The notes under the pieces were generated by a model, which saw only the letters and a list, made by a program, of their open reading frames with translations, ran no database searches and was not told where the DNA came from. The translations under genes and the position numbers were made by a program. From the NCBI GenBank assembly GCA_044220875.1, contig JBGAQH010000001.1, positions 868,001 through 932,000 on the forward strand: a stretch of DNA of 64,000 nt, in the 5' to 3' direction. Shown here piece after piece: positions 58,261-64,000 of this stretch (within the stretch, counting starts at the first letter, position 1; the number at the start of each line of letters is the position of its first letter). Source of the DNA: JAEUIT01 sp044220875. GTDB lineage: Bacteria > Planctomycetota > Phycisphaerae > Phycisphaerales > SM1A02.

Positions 58261-59283
58261 TCAGGACTGCGTGGGCTTGCCGCCAATGGCATCACGCATG
58301 TGCGTATCGGCGATCATGTTCTTCATTCGGTAATAGTCCATCAGGCCGAGATGGCCGCCTCGAAGGGCCTCGGCCGTGGCCTTCGGCACGTCGGCCTCGG
58401 CAAGGATCACGAGCGCCCGGTTCTTCTGGGCCTCCGCCTGGTACTCCGCCTCCTGCGCCGTCGCGAGCGCACGCCGCTTCTCGGCCTCGGCCTGATAGCG
58501 CTTCGTGTCCGCCTCGGCCTGGTCGGCCTGGAGGTGGGCGCCGATGTTGTCGCCGACGTCGATGTCGGCGATGTCGATCGAGAGGATCTCGAAGGCCGTC
58601 GCGCTGTCGAGGCCCTTGGCGAGCACCGTCTTCGAGATCTTGTCGGGGTTCTCGAGCACCGCCTTGTGGCTCGCCGCGGACCCGATCGTCGAGATGATGC
58701 CTTCGCCGACGCGGGCGATGATCGTCTCTTCCGTCGCACCGCCGACCAGCCGCTCGATGTTCGTCCGCACCGTCACGCGGGCCTTGGCCCGGAGCTGGAT
58801 GCCGTCCTGGGCGACGGCGTCGATCGTGGTCTTGCCGCTCGAGGCGCTCGGACAGTCGATGACCTTCGGATAGACCGAGGTCTGCACGGCGTCGAGGATG
58901 TCGCGACCGGCGAGGTCGATGGCGGTCGCCCGCTCCCACGGCAGGTCGATGCGGGCCTTGTCGGCGGCGATCATCGCTCGGATGACGCGGTCGACCCGGC
59001 CGCCGGCGAGGAAGTGGGCTTCGAGGAGATCGGTCGGGATGTCGAGCCCCGCCTTCTTCGCGGCGATGCGGTTGTAGACGATCATCTCGGGCGGCACCTT
59101 CCGGAGCCACATCATGACCAGGTTCATCAGCCCGACCGGGGCGTGCGAGAGCACCGCCTGCATCCAGAGCTTGATGAACTTGGCGAGCAGCGCGAAGAGG
59201 ATCAGGGCGAAGAGGCCGAGGACGGCGACGACCGCGATGACCCAAGTCTCGACGGCGAGCGTGAACGGAGCGAGGGCGTTCAT
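58261..59283 (-). CDS. floA: flotillin-like protein FloA
   Basis: A 340-residue flotillin of the FloA/YqfA type, which organises membrane microdomains. An N-terminal hydrophobic hairpin ('VIAVVAVLGLFALILFALL') is followed by 'VPPEMIVYNRIAAKKAGLDIPTDLLEAHFLAGGRVDRVIRAMIAADKA', the PHB core 'GIQLRAKARVTVRTNIERLVGGATEETIIARVGEGIISTIGS' and a Glu/Ala-rich coiled coil 'QADQAEADTKRYQAEAEKRRALA'. Length fits FloA (about 330). Two NfeD genes lie upstream on the same strand, the usual partners. Confidence 0.95.
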   Translation of the reverse strand: MNALAPFTLAVETWVIAVVAVLGLFALILFALLAKFIKLWMQAVLSHAPVGLMNLVMMWLRKVPPEMIVYNRIAAKKAGLDIPTDLLEAHFLAGGRVDRVIRAMIAADKARIDLPWERATAIDLAGRDILDAVQTSVYPKVIDCPSASSGKTTIDAVAQDGIQLRAKARVTVRTNIERLVGGATEETIIARVGEGIISTIGSAASHKAVLENPDKISKTVLAKGLDSATAFEILSIDIADIDVGDNIGAHLQADQAEADTKRYQAEAEKRRALATAQEAEYQAEAQKNRALVILAEADVPKATAEALRGGHLGLMDYYRMKNMIADTHMRDAIGGKPTQS

Positions 59284-59525
59284 GGATATCTATTGCTTCG
59301 GGAAGGGTGATGCGGATCGTGTGTGCAAACCGCGCGTGGGGAGGTGCGCAGTTGCCGGTCGCGCCAGAAGGAGTGTGCGCCCGGAGGGCGCTACGGACTG
59401 CTTGGATTGGTATGGTGCGGTGCGGCGTCGGGCGCCGGACGAGCGCGAGAAACGTTTGCCTGCCCTCGGCAAGCGAGTTCAAGCGTAGCACCTTCCGCCG
59501 TCATCCGCCCCCAAGGGCCCGCCGC

Positions 59526-60143
59526 TCAGGCCTCGGCTCGCACCTTGAGCGTGCCGTCGATCACCGCGACGACCCGAACCGGCGTACCGGGATCGATGAG
59601 TCCCGTCTCCGCACTCGCGTCGAGGCGACGGTCGCCGATGCGGACGAAACCGATGGGCCGAAGCGGCGTTTCCGCAACGCCCCGCTGGCCGACCAGGCCG
59701 GCGAGATCGCGCAGGCGGTGCCTGCGGGCATCGTCAGTGGCGGCCTGCAGGGCATCGGGATCGTCAGGGTCGATCGACTCGGCTTCGGTGCCGGTGATCA
59801 CCTTCATGCGCTCCGGGTCGCGGAGCGCGAATCGCCTCACCAGCGGGGAACGCTCCCACAGCTTGAGAAAGAGGATCAGGGCGAAGGGCGCGGCGATCAT
59901 GTATCCGAAAAGGAGAAAGATGCCGGCGCTGGTGCTCCACATGAACATCGCGACGACGGAGGAGATGAACGCGACGGCGCAGAGGATCGCGAGCAGTCCG
60001 CCGGTGGGAACGAAGAGTTCGATGGCGAGGATGAGGAGCGCCACCAGACCGAGGACGATCGACGCGACGAGATAGCTGTCGTTGCCTCCCGTCGCCGGCG
60101 GGACTTGGGCGATCAAGGGCAGGAGCGGGGCGATCGGTCTCAC
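59526..60143 (-). CDS. short NfeD-family membrane protein
   Basis: A 205-residue NfeD protein. The GTG at 60143 overlaps the stop of the long NfeD gene by 4 nt (GTGA). Four membrane segments run from about residue 25 ('YLVASIVLGLVALLILAIELFVPTGGLLAILCAVAFISSVVAMFM'), followed by the OB-fold NfeD C-domain 'LAGLVGQRGVAETPLRPIGFVRIGDRRLDASAETGLIDPGTPVRVVAVIDGTLKVR'. NfeD proteins act with flotillins. It has no protease domain. floA follows after 242 bp. Confidence 0.9.
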   Translation of the reverse strand: MRPIAPLLPLIAQVPPATGGNDSYLVASIVLGLVALLILAIELFVPTGGLLAILCAVAFISSVVAMFMWSTSAGIFLLFGYMIAAPFALILFLKLWERSPLVRRFALRDPERMKVITGTEAESIDPDDPDALQAATDDARRHRLRDLAGLVGQRGVAETPLRPIGFVRIGDRRLDASAETGLIDPGTPVRVVAVIDGTLKVRAEA

Positions 60144-61870
60144 GCGCTGGCCTCCTCGACGACAAGCCCGAGTCCGTCGCGGCCGACGACGCGGACCGGC
60201 CGACCGCTGGCGACCCACGCGCCGCGCGAGCGGACGTCAACCACGACGGCGGCGCCCTCGCTGCCGAACCGAGCGCGGCCCGCGGGCCGGAGGTCCGTGA
60301 GCGCGACGCCGACCGTCTCGTCGGCGGGCAGTTCGCCCCCGGGGCGGGCAAAGGCGAGTTCGGGGCGCTGGCTCACCGTTGCCTGCAGCACGAAGCGGCG
60401 GATCAGCGGCGACTCCGGCATGCGCTTCAGGAGAAACCCGATGCCGATGCCGCTGATGACAAAGGCGCTCAGCACGGAGAAGAAGCCGATCACGAGGTCG
60501 TTCTGGGCCTGCGGAGAGCTCAGGTCGCCGCCCGTGAAGCTGAAGACCAGGCCGACCAGGAGAAGCAGTCCGCCGCACAGCCCGGCGATGCCCATGCCCG
60601 GCGTGATGAGAAACTCGACGGCGATCAGTCCGAGTCCGAGCACGATGCAGAGGATCTCCCACCAGTCCGCGAGCCCGGCGAGCGCCGGCGCGCCGACCAG
60701 GGTCAGCAGGCCGACCGCGGCGATTGCCCCGAACGCGCCGACGCCGGGAGTGACCATCTCGATGAAGAAGCAGACGATCACCACGACGATGAGGACGGTG
60801 CGCACGGGCCAGGAGATCAGGAAGCGGACGAGCGACTCCGACCAGCTCTCGTCATAGCGGTGAAGCTGCTGGGCGCCGAAGAACTGCAGGAGGCCGGCGT
60901 CGTCGTTGACGACCGCGTGGGCGAGTCCGAAGCGGAACGCCTCCTTGCCGCGGAGCGTCACCAGCTCGTCGGCCGTGTCGACCTGCCCGATCAGCGTCCA
61001 GCGACCGGCCTCCTCGGGAGTCACGCGGGGCTCGTGCACGAATCGCTCGAGGGACGCGTCGTCGTCGGTCTCGAATGCCTGGCCGTCGGACCCGGCGTTG
61101 GGCGGCGACCATGTGGCGCCATCCTGCGTCTCGTCGTCGGGCAGCGAGTGCGAGGCGCCATCGCGCGACGGCGGGGTGCCGAAGACGATCTCGTATTCGC
61201 GGGCGTCGGCGAAGAGTCGCTTGCCGTCGTCGCGCCGGATGAGCCAGAGCTCGTCGCCCACGCGGATGAACGCGCGCACGAGGCGCACGTCGTGGCCGTT
61301 GCGGGCGGCGCTCTCGGTCACTTCGGCGAGAACGGGCGATTCGAGCTTCGCCCGCTCCGTCGCCGGGAGCGGCGTCAGCGACTGGTCGGGGCCGATGGCA
61401 ATCGGGGCCGCATCGCCGATCGAGCTGGCGTCCGAGACGACAATCTCGCGGCAGGCGAGGGCGATGATCGCACCCGCCGAGAAGGCGTGCGGGCGAACCC
61501 ATGCGACCTTGTTCGCGGGGAGATGCGTCTTGAGCAGATGGCAGATCGCGAGGGTCGCCCCGAGGTCGCCTCCAGGCGTGTCGAGCTCGATGACGATGCC
61601 GTCGCAGCCGTCGCGCTCGGCGAGGTCGAGCCGGCGCTGCAGCGTCTGCAGCGTCATCGGATCGATCGGGCCGGCAATGGTGATCACGCCGACGCTCTTG
61701 GCGAACCGCACCGCGGGAATCGCCTGCGGGTGGCCATCCGGCGGCGTCGCGCCCTCGCCGCGGAGGGGTCGCTGGAGACACAGTACCGCCGCAACCAAGA
61801 GCATCGCCGCAAGGGCGCGTTGCCACGCCAGCGGCGATCGAAGGGTCCCTATGGAGCGGAGTCGGGTCAT
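60140..61870 (-). CDS. long NfeD protein with ClpP-class serine protease domain
   Basis: A 576-residue NfeD1b-type protein. A signal sequence ('LAWQRALAAMLLVAAVLCL') leads to a ClpP-like domain: 'VGVITIAGPIDPMTLQTLQRRLDLAERDGCDGIVIELDTPGGDLGAT', catalytic Ser in 'PHAFSAGAIIALAC', and Lys in 'ERAKLESPVLAEVTESAA' as probable base. About 60 polar residues are inserted ('GTPPSRDGASHSLPDDETQ' onward). Six or so membrane helices follow, then the OB domain. The ATG at 61870 starts the signal peptide; TATACT lies at 61899-61904 (minus strand). It is the first gene of the NfeD-FloA group. Confidence 0.92.
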   Translation of the reverse strand: MTRLRSIGTLRSPLAWQRALAAMLLVAAVLCLQRPLRGEGATPPDGHPQAIPAVRFAKSVGVITIAGPIDPMTLQTLQRRLDLAERDGCDGIVIELDTPGGDLGATLAICHLLKTHLPANKVAWVRPHAFSAGAIIALACREIVVSDASSIGDAAPIAIGPDQSLTPLPATERAKLESPVLAEVTESAARNGHDVRLVRAFIRVGDELWLIRRDDGKRLFADAREYEIVFGTPPSRDGASHSLPDDETQDGATWSPPNAGSDGQAFETDDDASLERFVHEPRVTPEEAGRWTLIGQVDTADELVTLRGKEAFRFGLAHAVVNDDAGLLQFFGAQQLHRYDESWSESLVRFLISWPVRTVLIVVVIVCFFIEMVTPGVGAFGAIAAVGLLTLVGAPALAGLADWWEILCIVLGLGLIAVEFLITPGMGIAGLCGGLLLLVGLVFSFTGGDLSSPQAQNDLVIGFFSVLSAFVISGIGIGFLLKRMPESPLIRRFVLQATVSQRPELAFARPGGELPADETVGVALTDLRPAGRARFGSEGAAVVVDVRSRGAWVASGRPVRVVGRDGLGLVVEEASA

Positions 61871-61898
61871 GGTCGCGGCGGGGCGGGGCGGCGCGGCG

Positions 61899-61904
61899 AG
61901 TATA
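61899..61904 (-). promoter_or_regulatory. -10 hexamer of the NfeD-FloA group
   Basis: TATACT on the minus strand, 28 nt before the long NfeD ATG. No clear -35 or ribosome-binding site. Confidence 0.45.
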
Positions 61905-61943
61905 TGGGGGGGTCGCTTCCATTCACGCGAAGCGCCACGGGCC

Positions 61944-61981
61944 AAAAAGAAGCCTCCGCCGGTCGAGTGACCGGCGGAGGC
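61944..61981 (-). terminator. strong terminator after the prepilin-like gene
   Basis: A perfect 13-bp stem, GCCTCCGCCGGTC (61952-61964) with GACCGGCGGAGGC (61969-61981), loop GAGT, followed on the minus strand by TTCTTTTTGG. About 175 bp after the prepilin-like gene and just upstream of the NfeD promoter. Confidence 0.88.
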
Positions 61982-62154
61982 GTTGGGTACGTGGATTCGG
62001 CTGACGGGCTGGCCTGATTCGACCCGAGATTCGTGCGCTCCTCGAGTCGTCGCCCCCCACGGGAGCCTCGCCACACGCGAGCAACCGTCACAGGCGCCAT
62101 TCGAGAATGGCTCGTCAGCGTTCGTCCGGTGAGGGCCGCGAGGGCCTCACGGAA

Positions 62155-63006
62155 TCAGTCCCAAGTGATTTCGAAGGTGAAGCTGGTGCCGCCGCCGGTG
62201 ACCTTGCGGCACACCGTCAGCCACATGTCGGCGCCGTTCGCCTCGGTCTCTTCCTTGAACAGGTTGTCGTCGACGTCGAGGTTGGCCCCGAACTTGACGG
62301 TTCCTTCCGGCGTGAAGTTCTGCTCGAAGTTCACGTGGTTGTCGTTGTAGCAGATGTTGCCTTCCCACGAGCTGCGGCCACCGTGGATCTCGAGGGTCTT
62401 CGACTTCGTGTAGACCGGGTCGGTGTAGACGCCGTTCTCGACGCCGCGGTTGCCGACGATCGCAAACTTGGAGTCGAGGCTTTCCTTCCACTGCTTGGTC
62501 TTGCGGGCGCCGTTCAGGAGCAGCGTGCCGTAGGAGGTGTTGGAGGTCGCGGTGAGGTCAGCCTTGAAGCGGGTGACCGACGCGTCGTCCCAGTACTTGT
62601 CCTGCGAGACGTTGTACGCGTTGTAGTTGTAGGTCGCGCAGTTGGCGACGTTACCGCTCGACTCGGACGGGCTGATGCAGAGCTGGGCGCTGAAGTAGTT
62701 CTGCGCCAGGCACGCGCCGTAGAGGTTGGCGTGATCGTTCTGGGTGATGTCCTCGGCGCCCTTGCCCGGAACGGTGCCGACGCGGTTGATCACGCCGGGG
62801 GTCGGGAAGTTGCCGTTGAAGGCACGGCTCCAGGTCAGCCACGCGGTGTGGATCTGACGGAGCTGGGTGGCGTCCTTCACCTGACGGGCCGTGGCGCGAG
62901 CCTTGGCGAGAGCAGGGAGGAGGAGGCCGAGAAGCAGGGCGATGATGGCCATGACGACCAGCAGCTCGACCAGCGTGAAGCCCGACATGCGATTGCTGCG
63001 CTTCAT
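62155..63006 (-). CDS. prepilin-like protein (first paralogue)
   Basis: A 283-residue protein with an N-terminal prepilin site 'RMSG|FTLVELLVVMAIIALLLGLLLPALAKARATARQ' (Glu5 present), the class common in planctomycetes. The head begins 'LRQIHTAWLTWSRAFNGNFPTPGVINR' and contains 'YNYNAYNVSQDKYWDD', 'GTLLLNGARKTKQWKESLDSKFAIVGNRG', 'TLEIHGGRSSWEGNICYNDNHVNFEQNF' and a C-terminal 'MWLTVCRKVTGGGTSFTFEITWD'. The head is much larger than in GspG and is not one I can name. A paralogue lies upstream. Cleavage and assembly through the T2SS or a type IV pilus system is inferred. Confidence 0.85.
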   Translation of the reverse strand: MKRSNRMSGFTLVELLVVMAIIALLLGLLLPALAKARATARQVKDATQLRQIHTAWLTWSRAFNGNFPTPGVINRVGTVPGKGAEDITQNDHANLYGACLAQNYFSAQLCISPSESSGNVANCATYNYNAYNVSQDKYWDDASVTRFKADLTATSNTSYGTLLLNGARKTKQWKESLDSKFAIVGNRGVENGVYTDPVYTKSKTLEIHGGRSSWEGNICYNDNHVNFEQNFTPEGTVKFGANLDVDDNLFKEETEANGADMWLTVCRKVTGGGTSFTFEITWD

Positions 63007-63133
63007 GAGAGTGTTGTCTCCAAAGGGACCCGAGGAAGGGCCCCAACGGTAAGGGACCCGGCAAGCAGTTCGGCACGGTGGCTCCGGAAGCCAGCGGTCC
63101 GACCAGTCTGTATGCGGGAGCGTCCCGCAGAAT

Positions 63134-63163
63134 CCTCCGTGACTCGTTTCCAAGTCACGGAGG
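63134..63163 (-). terminator. hairpin between the two prepilin-like genes
   Basis: CCTCCGTGACT (63134-63144) pairs with AGTCACGGAGG (63153-63163). The minus strand continues ATTCTGCGGG, so it lacks a T tract and may attenuate rather than terminate. Confidence 0.55.
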
Positions 63164-63213
63164 GTGATCGTCAGGTCATGCCCAGCGTGTCGGACATGAC
63201 GGGGGAGAAGGGA

Positions 63214-64000
63214 TCAAGACGGGGCGTTGCCGTTCGTGAGCTTCTCGTCGAGGGCCGACGGGACGAAGTTCGTGCCCGACGGGGTGTTGTGGATGGTGAT
63301 CCAGGTGTCGCCCGCGAGACGGCCTTCGCCGGTGACGGCGCTGCAGCCGGACTGGGTGAACTCGTAGTTGAAGATGTTGTCCTTCGACAGGTTCACCGCA
63401 CCGCACTCCCACGCGACGTTGTTCGGGTAGAAGGTCTTGAGGGACTCGGTGTGGTTGTCCGCGTACACGATGTTGCCCTGCCACTCCTTCTCGGAGCCGT
63501 GGAGCTGGAGGGTGTAGCTGAGACGGTAGTTGTCGCCGGTGTTGGTGCCGGCCTTCGTGCCACGGGTACCGAGCAGCGGCTTGGTGCTGTCGGTCGAGTT
63601 GCGCCAGTTGGTCTTCTTGCGCTCGCCGCAGAGAGCCAGGTGGGCATAGCTGGTGTTGCAGACGCCCGAGGCCGGGACCTGGTTGATGTCAGCCTTGAAG
63701 GTCGTGTCCCAGTACTGGTCCGTCGCCGGGTCGTACTTCTTATAGTCGTAGTCCTTCTTCTCCGCGACGACCGGGTTCACCTCGGTCGGGCCGATCACAA
63801 GGTCGGTGTTGAAGAAGCGCTGGGCGACGATCGCCGAATAGAGGTTCGCGCTGCTGTTCTTGGTCTGGTCCTCGAGGCCCTGGCCCGGGACCTGCTGGAG
63901 GCCGTTGGGCAGCTGGACAGCGAGACGGTTGATGAGGCCCGGAGTCGGGAGACGGCCACCCTGCTCGTTCTGAGCAAAGGTGAGCATCGACTTGTGGATC
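63214..64000 (-). CDS. prepilin-like protein (second paralogue), N-terminus outside window
   Basis: The frame enters from the right window edge; 262 residues are visible and the prepilin N-terminus is missing. The visible start 'IHKSMLTFAQNEQGGRLPTPGLINR' aligns by eye with 'IHTAWLTWSRAFNGNFPTPGVINR' of the downstream gene, and the shared order continues: 'NLYSAIVAQRFFNTDLVIGPTE', 'YDYKKYDPATDQYWD', 'YAHLALCGERKKTNWRNSTDS', 'TLQLHGSEKEWQGNIVYADNHTESL' and 'GDTWITIHN'. So the two arose by tandem duplication. The ATG at 63987 is internal to the alignment and not the start. A hairpin lies 50 bp beyond the stop. Confidence 0.85.
   Translation of the reverse strand, partial: IHKSMLTFAQNEQGGRLPTPGLINRLAVQLPNGLQQVPGQGLEDQTKNSSANLYSAIVAQRFFNTDLVIGPTEVNPVVAEKKDYDYKKYDPATDQYWDTTFKADINQVPASGVCNTSYAHLALCGERKKTNWRNSTDSTKPLLGTRGTKAGTNTGDNYRLSYTLQLHGSEKEWQGNIVYADNHTESLKTFYPNNVAWECGAVNLSKDNIFNYEFTQSGCSAVTGEGRLAGDTWITIHNTPSGTNFVPSALDEKLTNGNAPS

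Overview
The window looks like a chromosomal segment of a planctomycete, most likely of the Phycisphaerae type. The reasons are very high GC with strong G/C at third codon positions, exported proteins that end in two dockerin-like repeats of the form 'GDLNxDGxVxxxDLxxLLGxWG', several prepilin-like proteins of the 'FTLVELLVVxAIIALL' kind, and many predicted lipoproteins and secreted proteins. No phage, IS element, CRISPR array, rRNA or tRNA gene was recognised. The assignment to phylum is inference from gene style, not from a marker alignment.

Layout. 1-8.1 kb: tail of a Sel1-repeat protein, a membrane protein and a CbpA-type DnaJ protein on the minus strand, then a plus-strand run of a membrane iron-sulfur/TPR fusion, a lipoprotein, and a TetR regulator overlapping an ABC1/UbiB-type kinase; a PTS EIIA protein converges on them. 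8.3-14.1 kb: a large PAS hybrid histidine kinase preceded by a small coupled reading frame, divergent from an S10 serine carboxypeptidase and a DEDD-type exonuclease. 14.3-20 kb: one giant exported beta-helix/FG-GAP/dockerin protein. 20-38.5 kb: a type II secretion (T2SS) locus on the minus strand, in transcription order an LTXXQ-like periplasmic protein, gspE, F, G, H, I, J, K, a PilM/PilN-like GspL, GspM, a GspC/PilP-like protein, about 1 kb without a gene, then gspD and a lipoprotein. 38.8-42.2 kb: an orphan CoA-transferase A subunit, a divergent sigma-70 factor and ndk. 42.4-45.6 kb: both subunits of DNA topoisomerase VI. 45.6-50.2 kb: a long inverted repeat, a small histidine kinase with a cold-shock protein, pnp with a hairpin-rich leader, and rpsO. 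50.4-56.5 kb: an acyl-CoA carboxyltransferase, two dockerin-type secreted proteins around a cysteine-rich lipoprotein, rdgB and a YkgJ-like cysteine-cluster protein. 56.5-61.9 kb: a minus-strand group of two NfeD proteins, flotillin FloA, a GT2 glycosyltransferase and an LPG-synthase-like membrane protein. 62-64 kb: two paralogous prepilin-like proteins, the second cut by the window edge.

How they work together. The T2SS genes, the three dockerin proteins and the prepilin-like proteins point to an investment in export and surface assembly. NfeD1, NfeD2 and FloA form a membrane-microdomain group with lipid or glycan modification genes behind it. rpsO and pnp form the familiar translation/RNA-decay pair. 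Topoisomerase VI is the least expected item for a bacterium. Transcription units often end in clear hairpin plus T-tract terminators, and several start codons lie only 6-10 nt after a -10-like hexamer, which suggests leaderless transcripts.
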